Counted from the first letter of the stretch, positions 1 to 8,879 are shown. The stretch: DNA of 64,000 nt from Chryseobacterium mucoviscidosis (GCF_002177115.1 NZ_MVAG01000193.1:62001-126000); one strand, 5' to 3'. Notes: generated from the sequence alone by a model not told the origin. Numbers and translations are program-made.

Positions 1-141
1 ATTTCCTGAAAATATGCCCACGAACAACAACACGAATATCAGAATAAAATTTCGCAAATCTCTAAAAATAAAGCGTAAAAATACTTAAAAATACTTTATG
101 GAAAGGGTTTTAGTATTATTAACAGAAAATTAACCCAATTA

Positions 142-173
142 TTGCATTACTAAAAAAAAATGGCGTAATTTTG
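142..173 (+). promoter_or_regulatory. Predicted flavobacterial promoter for the first secreted protein
   Basis: A TAATTTTG box at 166-173 fits the Bacteroidota -7 consensus TAnnTTTG, with a TTG at 142-144, 21 bases upstream, as the -33 element. It lies about 35 bases before the ATG at 209. No strong purine-rich ribosome binding site is visible, as is usual in this phylum. The rest of the first 208 bases holds no supportable gene. Confidence 0.55.
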
Positions 174-208
174 GCTTGTAAATTATTAATAATTAAATTT
201 TTAAAATC

Positions 209-1147
209 ATGAAAAAACTTTATACTTTGGCAGTTGTTTGTTTTGCATCCTTTGCTTTTGGACAAATTAGTCTTAGTGCTTTAAATTCGGCATACACACA
301 AAACTTTGATGGATTATCTAATACATCAACAGGTTCTACAACTTTATCTGGTACTTTATCTGGTTGGGCTATTTTGGAAACAGGTTCTAGTTCAAATACG
401 ACTTATACAGCAAGCACAGGATCAGTTAATACTGGAGACACTTACAGTTATGGTGCAACAGGAAGTACTGATCGAGCATTGGGCTCAATTGCGAGTAGTA
501 ATTTGCTTTCAAGATGGGGTGCGCAATTTAAAAATGATACAAATAGTACAATTACCCAATTGCTAATCTCATACACTGGGGAGGAATGGAGATTAGGTGA
601 CGCAGGTAGAGGTACTAATGATCAGATTACTTTTGAATATAGTACTAATGCTACTTCTTTAAATACAGGTACATGGGTATCTGTGCCTGCACTAACATAT
701 AATACAACGGATATTACCGGTACTGCAGGGTTAAGGGATGGTAATAGTACTAGCTTTAGAACTTCTCTAAATTCTACAATCACAGGACTGAATATTGCTC
801 CAGGTCAAAATTTTTGGATAAGATTTGTTGATGTTAATATCACAGGTACAGATGATGGTTTAGCAGTTGATGATTTCTCTTTAACTCCTCAACAGTCTTC
901 AGTATTGGCTATAAACGAAAATAAATTAAACAAAGATTTATTTGTAAAAAATACTTTGATAGATTCTGAAATAAACTTTGGAATGACTGGAGATGTGAAA
1001 ATTTATAATCTTTTAGGGCAAGTTGTAAAAACTTTTTCAGTAAAAGAAAATGAAGCAGTTGACATATCTGATTTATCAAAAGGTAACTACATTGTTACAG
1101 GTTTGGTTAACGGAAAGAATATTTCACAAAAAGTTATAAAGAAGTAA
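209..1147 (+). CDS. Secreted protein with T9SS type A sorting domain
   Basis: This 312-residue protein starts with a typical signal peptide (Lys-Lys, hydrophobic core, cleavage near Ala-Phe-Gly-Gln at about residue 19). The middle is rich in Ser, Thr, Gly and Asn and ends in an acidic stretch GLAVDDFSL at about residue 220, a pattern common in jelly-roll adhesin or lectin-like modules of flavobacteria. The last 75 residues look like a type A T9SS sorting domain: a KIYNLLGQVV strand, a DISDLSKGNYIV segment and a basic QKVIKK end. It is therefore probably exported by Sec, then moved across the outer membrane by the T9SS and anchored or released. No catalytic motif is seen, so the function is unknown. 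The next gene has a similar plan and a similar upstream sequence. Confidence 0.85.
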   Translation: MKKLYTLAVVCFASFAFGQISLSALNSAYTQNFDGLSNTSTGSTTLSGTLSGWAILETGSSSNTTYTASTGSVNTGDTYSYGATGSTDRALGSIASSNLLSRWGAQFKNDTNSTITQLLISYTGEEWRLGDAGRGTNDQITFEYSTNATSLNTGTWVSVPALTYNTTDITGTAGLRDGNSTSFRTSLNSTITGLNIAPGQNFWIRFVDVNITGTDDGLAVDDFSLTPQQSSVLAINENKLNKDLFVKNTLIDSEINFGMTGDVKIYNLLGQVVKTFSVKENEAVDISDLSKGNYIVTGLVNGKNISQKVIKK

Positions 1148-1170
1148 CTTTAATAATATATTAAATATAT

Positions 1171-1202
1171 ACCACCATTTATGTTAAATGGTGGTTTTTT
1201 TA
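1171..1202 (+). terminator. Intrinsic terminator after the first secreted protein
   Basis: A perfect 10-bp stem (ACCACCATTT with AAATGGTGGT, loop ATGTT) is followed by seven T residues. It separates the two secreted-protein genes into different transcription units, and the promoter of the next gene overlaps its T-tract. Confidence 0.85.
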
Positions 1203-1210
1203 TACCTTTG
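1203..1210 (+). promoter_or_regulatory. Predicted -7 box for the second secreted protein
   Basis: TACCTTTG matches TAnnTTTG and begins right after the upstream terminator, 37 bases before the ATG at 1247. The sequence that follows (GTAAATTATTAATAATTAAA) is almost identical to that before the gene at 209, so the two genes probably share their 5' UTR type. Confidence 0.5.
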
Positions 1211-1246
1211 TAAATGTAAATTATTAATAATTAAAGCTTTAAATTT

Positions 1247-2035
1247 ATGAAAAAGATTTTTACTGTCTTAATAGCACTTTCAGCTATGAGTTCTTTTAAC
1301 GCTCAGAATCTTATATCCAACGGAAATCTTGAAACTTGGACTGATCCTGCTGCTAAACCAGATGGATGGTTCAGTATGGCAGGAGGAGCAAAAGAAACAA
1401 CTTCAGTTCACGGAGGTAATAATTCTGCGAAAATTTCACCTGTCGCAGTGAATACTAACGGAAACTTAGATTATATTGATGTAGCAGCAACAGGAAATAC
1501 TGATTACACTGTTTCTTATTGGGTATTGGATAATGATCCTAATGCCAGAGCAAGACATTGGATACAGTTCAGAACTGCAAGCGCTAATATTTCCGTTACG
1601 GGAAGTTCTTTTCAGCCTTCGACTTATACATCTGATAACGCTAATTGGGTGAATGTTACAGCAACGGCAACAAGTCCTGCAACTACAGAATTTTTAAGAC
1701 TTAGTTTACGAGTTTATGCTCAAAATAGTGTTACTACAGGTGCTATTTATTTTGATGATATTGTTCTAAGTCCTTCAGGTTCTTTGGGAACTATGAATCC
1801 TGAAATTCTTAAAAATAGCGTAAAACTTTCCAGTACCTTAGTTAAAAATTCTTTTGATATATATCTTACAGGAAATGCAGAAGTGAAGATTTTTTCATCT
1901 TCAGGGCAGATATTTGAAAGCAAAAAAATAAGGGATTTTGCTACTTTTGATGCCTCTCAGCTTCCAGTTGGAGTTAACTTTGTTCAGATTAATCAGAATG
2001 GGAATATTATAGTCAAGAAGATTATAAAGCAATAA
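1247..2035 (+). CDS. Secreted carbohydrate-binding-like protein with T9SS sorting domain
   Basis: The 262-residue product has a signal peptide ending at Phe-Asn-Ala-Gln (about residue 20). It continues with LISNGNLETW, the usual opening of CBM4/9-type jelly-roll modules in Bacteroidota, and a YFDDIVLSPSG segment that normally closes such a module near residue 175. The final 70 residues (KIFSSSGQIF, FDASQLPVGVNFV, KKIIKQ) resemble a T9SS type A sorting domain. A role in binding a surface or polysaccharide is inferred from the fold alone; there is no enzyme domain. It has its own promoter and is bounded by terminators, so it is a monocistronic unit. Confidence 0.85.
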   Translation: MKKIFTVLIALSAMSSFNAQNLISNGNLETWTDPAAKPDGWFSMAGGAKETTSVHGGNNSAKISPVAVNTNGNLDYIDVAATGNTDYTVSYWVLDNDPNARARHWIQFRTASANISVTGSSFQPSTYTSDNANWVNVTATATSPATTEFLRLSLRVYAQNSVTTGAIYFDDIVLSPSGSLGTMNPEILKNSVKLSSTLVKNSFDIYLTGNAEVKIFSSSGQIFESKKIRDFATFDASQLPVGVNFVQINQNGNIIVKKIIKQ

Positions 2036-2051
2036 TATTTCATAATACATC

Positions 2052-2082
2052 AAAAAAATGTCGCTCTAAAGCGACATTTTTT
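2052..2082. terminator. Bidirectional terminator between convergent genes
   Basis: A 9-bp stem (AATGTCGCT with AGCGACATT, loop CTAA) is flanked by an A-run on the left and a T-run on the right, so it can end transcription from both sides. On the minus side it slightly overlaps the stop codon of the convergent gene. Confidence 0.85.
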
Positions 2083-4897
2083 AATACCAGCCTCTTCTCG
2101 CTGCATTAATAATAGAACTCAGATTAAGAATTAAAGTATATCTTATTCTTTTTCCGTAATCTTTAAAGCCGGGTTCGAAACCTAAAGAAGACTGCACCGG
2201 AAGATAGATTTCAAGAAAATCGGGGATGATTCTCACTTTTACGCCACTGTCCCAGATAAATTTCGTCGATTGGTTTTTGTTGTCATAAACTCCTGCATCT
2301 GCATAGACGTGGAAAATTTTCCATACACTTGTATCTACGTTTACTGAAGTAATCCATTTATTTACACTTCCGGGAATGAACGATTTAAATCCTCCGTCCG
2401 CCAAAACATATTGCTGGGAAAGAATTCCGCCTGTTGCACTCTGTCCCAGTAAGTTATAAGAAAACGAGTAGTCTGAAACTCTGGAAATCCCGTAATTAAA
2501 AGTATTGTTTCTGGTATTGTTTTTAATAAAATATCCTGCGAATAATCGTACACTTAGTTTTTGTCTTGGCGCAAATTCCCATCGGTAAAATCCTTCTGCG
2601 GTTACTTTATGAAAATCTTCCATCCACTGTGTACTTACACCCAGGCTTTTTTCATGAATACTCTGGCTGTCGTTGTATCCATATCCAACGCTCCAGAGAT
2701 TATACCGGTCATAGTCGTTATTGGCAATCATCAACGCATTAAGATCTCTTTCAAAATAATTATAAGAAACACCTAAGCTTCTGCTTACCGTACTTCTCGG
2801 GTTTTTTCGGAAATTTAAATTCGAATAAATGGAAGCTTTTCGGTAGGCGAGATCATAATCATAGTGAAAATAAGAGCCTGAAACTCCGAAAGTAAGACTT
2901 CGGATGATGCTTTCAGCCGGAAGAAAAGAATAGGCAATTGCTCCCGAACCTGTCAGTTTTCCTGTTCCGGTACTGTAAGTCGGAGTAATGGAATACAGAA
3001 ATTTCTGATCGAAAAACGACTGATTTTTAAAGTTAAATCCGATCAGAAATTTATCATACGTATTGCTGAAACGTACTCTTGGATTGATGTATATTTCATT
3101 GAACTCAGGATTCGGAATATCTTTAATCAGTTTAAGCTTTATTTTACGCATATTGGAAAAGAAACCTTTTGCATACAAAAAGTTATCTCTGTAATTGTCT
3201 TCCGGGAAAATGTAATCGTCATTCAGTGTTATTTTATAGGTATCTAAAGCCGGAATTGAGAATTTTTTTTCCTTTTGGTTTTCATCTGTTTCAACCCAAT
3301 ATTCTGTGGTTTCACCGTTTTTTGATGTCGTCTGCAACTTCACCGGAATGTTTGCAGCAGTATTTTTCTGGATGGTTACATTCAGAGAATCGCCTTCTCT
3401 TTTAAATTTTCTCAGTCTGAAATTTACCCTGTTTTTATGTTCAAGAAATTCAGGAAGGTAAGATGTTCTTTTATCTTTTTCTGCTAATTCTTTTAAAAAA
3501 TCAGCAGGATCAATCTCTTTGTCGGTATTTTTAGCAATAAAATTTTTTACAAGAGCTTCAAAATTTTCGTAGCCCATTTTGTCGGCAGAATAATTGAAAA
3601 GCGTTCCAGTTTCAAAATTACTGATCGTCATATCGTTAAAATTACTCAGGTCAGAATAATTTTCATCAATTTTCTGATCCAGATTCTGAGACATGATGTA
3701 TTGATACGCCAAACCGTATCTTTCAGTCAGTTTTACATCCGAAGCATGAAATAATTTTAAAGGTTTTACCCCGAAAATTTTCGTTTCAGGTAAATTTCCC
3801 AGCAATTTAGTATCTGCGTAGAATTTTTTGAGGTACTGAATTTCCAGATAAGATTTCAGCCCGTTTCGGAACCAGTGATGATCCTGTTTATCGGTAATGG
3901 TGATTTCGTCTAAAACTTTTTTGGCAACAATTCCGAAATAGTCAAGATCTGTTTTTTCGGCATCGGTAAAAAGCTGGAATCTGAATTTCCAGAAAGCAAT
4001 ATCATTATTTCCGAAAAAATCTTCCTTATTTCTGAATTTATCTGAAATAAAAATTCTTTCAGGAACAGAACCGATCCTTTCTTTGATGAATTTTAAATGT
4101 AAAGGAAGATAAAATTCCAGACTTTCTTTTTCTTCAGGCTTTAAATTGTAACCGAACTTAATTTCCGTATGAATATCGTTCGTATTGATATTAATGGAGG
4201 GATATTCATTTTGTGAAATCAGGAACTCAGGATCAGAATCCAGATAACCATTGAAAGAATTGATCTGGGTCTGTAAAAGATTACTTTCTGCAAAATAATT
4301 AACCGGAAGATCTAAGTTTACCGTCCAGAATGTATTATAACTTACGGTTTCTTCGATGTCGGCATAATCTCTTTTGGAAATATTGTCCGGATCAAAGCGA
4401 TCCGGAACAATAAAGAAATATTTTAACGCTACGTTGGTATCAGAAGTTCCGTATCCTGTAAATTTCTTATCAGGAAGCTGGATCTGATATTGTAGCTGAA
4501 GTTTTACTTTTTCTCCGGGTTTCAGAGTTTCTTTCAAAGGAAGAAAAATATTTTCCTCTGAAGTTTCTCCTACAGGAATTTCTTCGCCTGAATTTTTAAC
4601 CTGTAAATTCAGCAGCTTACCAAGCTCATTTTTTTTAGCAAAATGAAGATCGGTATTCCTGTCTTCCAGCTTTCGGTAGACCAGAGAAGTTCCGCGCCTG
4701 TTGTATGCGGCGACCCAATTCAAAAGCTTAATGGTGTTGAGATCTTTCTCCGAATTATTGAAATACACAATTTCTTCGGTTACATCAAGCATCTTTTTAT
4801 CCTGAGATAATTTAGCCCCGATATAAATACTATCTTTCTGTGCAGAAACTTCTGCAACACCCAAAAACAAAATAAGACAAATACTGATTCTTTTCAA
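2081..4897 (-). CDS. Degenerate M1-type peptidase domain fused to an outer-membrane beta-barrel
   Basis: This 938-residue protein has a signal peptide (cleavage near VSAQ, residue 20). The N-terminal 500 residues follow the plan of M1-family gluzincins. However, the region that should carry HExxH and the glutamate of WLNEG reads DHHWFRNGLKSYLE, so the first zinc motif is missing and the NEG motif is RNG. It is thus probably not an active aminopeptidase. From about residue 600 to the end the sequence alternates in the way of a beta-barrel and closes with an aromatic residue (RRGWY), which suggests outer-membrane insertion. The start is TTG at 4897: no upstream ATG exists in frame, and the signal peptide begins there. 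The exact role is unknown; a surface or secretion-related function is inferred. Confidence 0.75.
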   Translation of the reverse strand: MKRISICLILFLGVAEVSAQKDSIYIGAKLSQDKKMLDVTEEIVYFNNSEKDLNTIKLLNWVAAYNRRGTSLVYRKLEDRNTDLHFAKKNELGKLLNLQVKNSGEEIPVGETSEENIFLPLKETLKPGEKVKLQLQYQIQLPDKKFTGYGTSDTNVALKYFFIVPDRFDPDNISKRDYADIEETVSYNTFWTVNLDLPVNYFAESNLLQTQINSFNGYLDSDPEFLISQNEYPSININTNDIHTEIKFGYNLKPEEKESLEFYLPLHLKFIKERIGSVPERIFISDKFRNKEDFFGNNDIAFWKFRFQLFTDAEKTDLDYFGIVAKKVLDEITITDKQDHHWFRNGLKSYLEIQYLKKFYADTKLLGNLPETKIFGVKPLKLFHASDVKLTERYGLAYQYIMSQNLDQKIDENYSDLSNFNDMTISNFETGTLFNYSADKMGYENFEALVKNFIAKNTDKEIDPADFLKELAEKDKRTSYLPEFLEHKNRVNFRLRKFKREGDSLNVTIQKNTAANIPVKLQTTSKNGETTEYWVETDENQKEKKFSIPALDTYKITLNDDYIFPEDNYRDNFLYAKGFFSNMRKIKLKLIKDIPNPEFNEIYINPRVRFSNTYDKFLIGFNFKNQSFFDQKFLYSITPTYSTGTGKLTGSGAIAYSFLPAESIIRSLTFGVSGSYFHYDYDLAYRKASIYSNLNFRKNPRSTVSRSLGVSYNYFERDLNALMIANNDYDRYNLWSVGYGYNDSQSIHEKSLGVSTQWMEDFHKVTAEGFYRWEFAPRQKLSVRLFAGYFIKNNTRNNTFNYGISRVSDYSFSYNLLGQSATGGILSQQYVLADGGFKSFIPGSVNKWITSVNVDTSVWKIFHVYADAGVYDNKNQSTKFIWDSGVKVRIIPDFLEIYLPVQSSLGFEPGFKDYGKRIRYTLILNLSSIINAARRGWY

Positions 4898-4914
4898 AAT
4901 TCCTGATAAAGTAT

Positions 4915-4946
4915 CAAATATAACTTATTTTGCAGAGATTCCGCAA
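4915..4946 (-). promoter_or_regulatory. Predicted promoter of the pseudo-peptidase/barrel gene
   Basis: On the minus strand a TATATTTG box (4915-4922) fits TAnnTTTG, and a TTG (4944-4946) sits 21 bases upstream. Transcription would start about ten bases before the TTG initiation codon, which supports that unusual start. Confidence 0.55.
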
Positions 4947-4951
4947 AGATT

Positions 4952-6331
4952 TTACTGCTGAACTGCTTTTTTTTCTAAAGAATTTAAATATGCTTTCCAA
5001 CCTTCGTTTTTATAAGTCTGAGCTGCCTGTTCTGCATTTTCAGCTTTATAAATTCCTCTTCCTACAATAATGAAATCTGTATGAAGTGTTTTGAAAACGT
5101 GTTCCGGAGTATTGTACTGCTGTCCTTTTCCGTCTCCCGAATCGGCTAAATTTACTCCCGGTGTGAATAATAACATTTCCTCAGGAAGCGCATTTTGAGA
5201 AACTCCTCCGATAACATTCGGGTGCGATGAAGCTATTTTTAACGCTTCTTCACGATACGCACTTGTTGTTAATGCACCTTTGGAAGACATTCCGATGATG
5301 GCTACAACCCCTACATTTTTGAAGCAGTCTAAAGATTCAAAACCTCCGATCACCTGTGACGTTACAAAATCTGCCCAGTCTGTAATTTTAAAAACACCGC
5401 TTGTAAACTGAAGTTCCTGCGTGTTTCCGATGTCTGCAAATTTTCTGTCTTCCATTAACAGGAAATTGTGTTTTGCAGCAAGAGCTTTTAGCGGAGTAAT
5501 GGTTTTTTCGTATTCAAAATCCGAAATAATATCGATGTGAGTTTTTAAAGCAATAACGTGTGGTCCCACTTTTTCAGCTAAATCTAATAATTCCTGAGTG
5601 GTGGTAACATCTGCTGAAGCGATTAAATTAGACTGTTTTGCTAAAGCGGTTTCCAGTAATTTTTTTGAAACGGAATGCTGTGCGGCTTCTAATTTCTGTT
5701 CGTAAGAAGGTCTTACTTTTTCTTCAAACTGAATGTGGTTTCCCTGTAAAAAATCCTGAATTCTTTTTACTTCATCATCCGTAAGTTCACCGTTTTCACG
5801 AAGAATGGTGCAGACTTCAGAAATATTGAATAGGGTGTGAACTCTGTAACCACGGCTTTCCAGAAGCTCTTTTCCGCCCTGTTCTCTGTCTAAAACCACC
5901 ACGATGTCTGCAACTTTGATGTCCTCCTGCTCAACTTCTGCAATGGTTTCAATTAAAGATTTTCCAGAGGTGATCACGTCTTCCACCAGAAGACAGTTTT
6001 GTCCTTTCTGGTAAATTCCTTCGATCAGTTTTTTAGTCCCGTAGTTTTTCGCTTCTTTTCTTTTAATAATTAACGGAATATAGCTTTCCAGAGACATCGC
6101 TGTAGCCATCGGAAGTGCTGCATAAGGAACTCCGCAGATCAGATCAAAATTATCCAGAGGAAGCATATCCAGCAAATAATTGGCTAAATTTTTTAAGATT
6201 TTCGGATCTGAAGCCAAAGGTCTTAAATCTACATAAAAAGGGCTTTCGATTCCGCTTTTTAAGGTAAATCTTCCGAATTTAATGATGCCCAGTTTGTAGC
6301 ACTCCAAAAAGAATTCTTTTTTACTTTCCAT
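4952..6331 (-). CDS. pyrEF: Bifunctional orotate phosphoribosyltransferase / OMP decarboxylase (UMP synthase)
   Basis: This 459-residue fusion catalyses the last two steps of UMP synthesis. Residues 1-200 are the PRTase half, with the PRPP-binding loop VEDVITSGKS at 116-125 and DREQGGKELL at about 148. Residues 215-459 are the decarboxylase half, with KTHIDI at 263-268, the catalytic EDRKFADIGNT at 294-304, and a C-terminal phosphate-binding segment ending IIVGRGIYKAENAEQAA. The domain order, linker and many local strings (RKEAKNYGTK, WADFV, GQQYNTPE) resemble animal UMP synthase more than separate bacterial PyrE and PyrF. This is recalled family knowledge, not an alignment. The ATG at 6331 gives the expected N-terminus. 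The gene appears to stand alone, with about 230 bases of non-coding DNA upstream. Confidence 0.95.
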   Translation of the reverse strand: MESKKEFFLECYKLGIIKFGRFTLKSGIESPFYVDLRPLASDPKILKNLANYLLDMLPLDNFDLICGVPYAALPMATAMSLESYIPLIIKRKEAKNYGTKKLIEGIYQKGQNCLLVEDVITSGKSLIETIAEVEQEDIKVADIVVVLDREQGGKELLESRGYRVHTLFNISEVCTILRENGELTDDEVKRIQDFLQGNHIQFEEKVRPSYEQKLEAAQHSVSKKLLETALAKQSNLIASADVTTTQELLDLAEKVGPHVIALKTHIDIISDFEYEKTITPLKALAAKHNFLLMEDRKFADIGNTQELQFTSGVFKITDWADFVTSQVIGGFESLDCFKNVGVVAIIGMSSKGALTTSAYREEALKIASSHPNVIGGVSQNALPEEMLLFTPGVNLADSGDGKGQQYNTPEHVFKTLHTDFIIVGRGIYKAENAEQAAQTYKNEGWKAYLNSLEKKAVQQ

Positions 6332-6512
6332 TATTTTTTATTAGATGTTGCAAATTTAAGGAAATGATGTTAAATGTCAATTGTGAATTTTGTTTCGTTT
6401 TTTTTCAAACACGAATGACACGAATGTTTTCACGTATGACACAAAATTAATCTGCGAAATCAATAAAATCTGCGAGATTAAATATTAGGATTCGCCTTTA
6501 GTATTTTTCCAT
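6332..6512. other. Intergenic DNA with short ACGAATGAC-type repeats
   Basis: This stretch has no ORF of note. It contains short tandem variants of ACACGAATGAC around 6408-6442 and AATCTGCGA variants around 6450-6475, typical of degenerate intergenic repeats in this group. The promoter of pyrEF should lie at its left edge, but no clear box was identified. Confidence 0.4.
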
Positions 6513-6539
6513 AAAAAAACCACTCGTACAACGAATGGT
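6513..6539 (-). terminator. Terminator of the DUF1232 gene
   Basis: Read on the minus strand, the stem ACCATTCG/CGAGTGGT (one G-U pair, loop TTGTA) is followed by seven T residues. It ends the transcript of the gene at 6560-6907. Confidence 0.75.
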
Positions 6540-6559
6540 CTTTAATTATTATTTTCAAA

Positions 6560-6907
6560 TTATTTTACAATTTCGGCATCAATTACTTTCGTGGTGCCTG
6601 AATTATATTTTTGCTCGGTTTCCCAGAGAAGAAATTTATCTACCTCTTTTATCAGCTTTGGAATTGCAAGTGATAAAACAGCAAGATCATCCAAAACGCC
6701 GATAACAGGGACGGCAACTTCCGGCAGAAGATCTATTGGTGAGATCACGTATAACAATCCTAACAACGGCAGAATAATATCGATGGATCTCATACGATAT
6801 TCTCCTTTTCTCCACATTTTTATCATTCTGAAAATATCAGGGATTTTTTTTACGAAACCTTTGTGGTTAATCGCTTCTTTTGCCAGATTCAGTTTAGAAT
6901 ACTTCAT
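6560..6907 (-). CDS. YkvA-like DUF1232 membrane protein
   Basis: The 115-residue protein contains the DUF1232 core: a hydrophobic segment with PLLGLLYVISPIDLLPE at about 48-64, followed by PVIGVLDDLAVL. The PIDLLPE and DD motifs are the hallmark of this family. It is a small inner-membrane protein of unknown function. It has its own terminator and ends upstream of pyrEF without linkage. Confidence 0.85.
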   Translation of the reverse strand: MKYSKLNLAKEAINHKGFVKKIPDIFRMIKMWRKGEYRMRSIDIILPLLGLLYVISPIDLLPEVAVPVIGVLDDLAVLSLAIPKLIKEVDKFLLWETEQKYNSGTTKVIDAEIVK

Positions 6908-6990
6908 TTTGTGTTTAGGTTTAAATAATTTTTTTTAACTCTGTAAATTTCGCAAATTCTGTACCAATAATTTACAAAATTTAGTTAAAA

Positions 6991-7530
6991 TTATTTAATA
7001 ATATTATCTATAAACTGATGGGTAGATTCTGTGTTCCAGTCTCTTGAGGCATCTTCCTTGATTAAAATTCTTCCGTCTTTATCCAGCAAATAGGTTGTAG
7101 GAAACACTTTCGGAAGGATTTTCTCAGAGATCGGACTTTGCGCAATGTATACAGGAACGTTGTAATTATTTTCTTTCAGAAATTTTCTTACCGCATCCTC
7201 TTTGTCTTCCATGGCAATTAAAACAAAATTTACATGATCTTTTCTGGTATCATACAGTTTCTGGATCGAAGGCCATTCTTTTCGGCACGGAGGACACCAT
7301 GTTCCCCAGAAATTAAGGAAAACCGCTTTTCCTTTAAAAGCTTTAAGATTGGTACTCGGAACATTAATTCCTTTCAGATCGATATCATAATCTTCTTCGC
7401 TGATGTGTACCGCGTTTTCAATGGTGGCTACCGGAAAAAATGCTTCCTGCAGTTTCTCCTTTACTCCCGGAATAAATGCGATAACGGCAATAACTGCAAT
7501 CAGTACGATGTAAATTATATTTTTTTTCAT
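6991..7530 (-). CDS. TlpA-like membrane-anchored thioredoxin
   Basis: A transmembrane anchor at residues 5-21 is followed by a periplasmic TlpA/AhpC-TSA-like thioredoxin fold. The redox motif WCPPC is at 78-82 within FWGTWCPPCRKEWP, and the cis-Pro region is FPTTYLLD near 140. At 179 residues it has the usual length of TlpA-type disulfide reductases that keep periplasmic cysteines reduced, for example in cytochrome c maturation or resistance to oxidation. It is the last gene of a closely spaced minus-strand group: 7545-8297 and a second thioredoxin-like gene lie just upstream, which suggests a shared redox theme. Confidence 0.9.
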   Translation of the reverse strand: MKKNIIYIVLIAVIAVIAFIPGVKEKLQEAFFPVATIENAVHISEEDYDIDLKGINVPSTNLKAFKGKAVFLNFWGTWCPPCRKEWPSIQKLYDTRKDHVNFVLIAMEDKEDAVRKFLKENNYNVPVYIAQSPISEKILPKVFPTTYLLDKDGRILIKEDASRDWNTESTHQFIDNIIK

Positions 7531-7544
7531 TAAATCTATATTAT

Positions 7545-8297
7545 TTATTTTGTCCCAATATATTGAAAGTAATTATTATTAAGCTGATAAACCAGAAATT
7601 TTTTTGAAACGACACCCTCTTTATTAACAATTGGAATGTACAATTTGTCTTTTTGAAATGTAATTAGTTTCAGCGGACGTTCCGGTCTGTCAACAACGCT
7701 GAAAAAGTCAAAATCAACCTGAATTTTATTGAGAGTTGTTGTTTTTGTTTTAAAAATTTTATCAGAATCAATTAACTGATCTTTTCGGATCGTCAATGCC
7801 TGAATTGCCTGAGACATATCTTTCGTAGAGAAAATCCCGTTAGAAATAACAAGATAATACATCTGATTATTAAGAGGAACTTTTACAATTTCCGAAATAA
7901 AATAAGGAGTATCAGACTGTTCTTTATTATAAATGGTTTTTACTTTTCCATTTGAGGAGTATTGAATAATCTGATCAAAACTTTTCATTGTTCCTCCCAG
8001 TTCTGTATCCCAAACATAAAATCTGAGTTTTTTATCTTCGGAGGTAATAATGCTTACTTTATTATTCAATTTTTTAAAGTTATACGACAGTGTTTCAGGA
8101 TTTTCGGAAATGAATTTCTTGAATTCTGCAGAAAAATGTAAAGATTGGGATTCTTTACCATCGTAGTCGTCATTCTGAGAAAATTTTTCATATTCTTTTG
8201 AGAAAAATAATTCTTTATTTTCAAGCTTTGGATTTTGAGCATTCAAAAAATTCGAAATGCATAGAATTGCAACAAAAAATCTGAAAAATTTCGACAT
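7545..8297 (-). CDS. Secreted protein of unknown function
   Basis: This 250-residue protein begins with a signal peptide (cleavage near FLNAQ, residue 21). The rest is a soluble, beta-rich domain with no motif I recognise. It lies 1 base after the thioredoxin-like gene at 8299 and 14 bases before the TlpA-like gene, so the three are probably co-transcribed. It may be an envelope protein served by those thioredoxins, but that is only suggested by the position. Confidence 0.75.
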   Translation of the reverse strand: MSKFFRFFVAILCISNFLNAQNPKLENKELFFSKEYEKFSQNDDYDGKESQSLHFSAEFKKFISENPETLSYNFKKLNNKVSIITSEDKKLRFYVWDTELGGTMKSFDQIIQYSSNGKVKTIYNKEQSDTPYFISEIVKVPLNNQMYYLVISNGIFSTKDMSQAIQALTIRKDQLIDSDKIFKTKTTTLNKIQVDFDFFSVVDRPERPLKLITFQKDKLYIPIVNKEGVVSKKFLVYQLNNNYFQYIGTK

Positions 8298-8298
8298 A

Positions 8299-8862
8299 TT
8301 ACAACAATTCTAAAATTTCCTGAACGGCATCTTTTCCTCTGTTCTTAGCGTAATACACCTGAAGATCGTTATAGAAATGATCTTTAGTATATACTTCAGG
8401 ATCAGCTTTGTATTTCATCAGAAGTTCTGTTCCGAATTTCGGACGCGGTCCCCATGAATTTTTAACGTTAAAATCTTTATCCAGAATAATCACTTTCGGA
8501 ATCGATTCGGTTCCGTTCGTTAAAAACTGACTGATTAAACTTTTGTCGCTGTCTCTCAGGAAAATACGAACCTCATTTTTACCTTCGAAAAATTTAACCA
8601 GAGCAGGAACGGTTGCACTTGCATCACCACACCAAACTTCAGAAATAATTAAAATCTTACCGTCAAAATTTTTAGATTCTAACTGTTTTAGCTGTTCTTC
8701 ATCTGCAACATACTTTTTTAAAGTTCTCTCGATTCTCTGAAGTCCAAGTTCGTAATAAGGTTTATAATCTGCTTCCTGCTGATTGGAAGGGTTTTCTAAT
8801 CTCTGTTTTCCGATTTCCACATACTCTTCGAAAGAGATGCCTTTTTCCCAGTAATTTTTCAC
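8299..8862 (-). CDS. Thioredoxin-like protein with a single-cysteine WCGD motif
   Basis: The 187-residue product has a thioredoxin fold from about residue 65, with WCGDASATVPAL at 77-88. Only one cysteine is present where CxxC is normal, so it cannot form the usual intramolecular disulfide; this variant recurs in a Bacteroidota thioredoxin family. No signal peptide is seen, so it is cytoplasmic. The start is GTG at 8862, the first start in frame after aroC. It sits between aroC and a secreted protein in a compact same-strand run. Confidence 0.8.
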   Translation of the reverse strand: MKNYWEKGISFEEYVEIGKQRLENPSNQQEADYKPYYELGLQRIERTLKKYVADEEQLKQLESKNFDGKILIISEVWCGDASATVPALVKFFEGKNEVRIFLRDSDKSLISQFLTNGTESIPKVIILDKDFNVKNSWGPRPKFGTELLMKYKADPEVYTKDHFYNDLQVYYAKNRGKDAVQEILELL

Positions 8863-8879
8863 TGCTAAAATTATGATGT

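Noticed and set aside
306..566. An 86-codon plus-strand frame inside the first secreted-protein gene
   Set aside because: It overlaps the real gene out of frame, has odd Gln/Leu-rich content and no start context.
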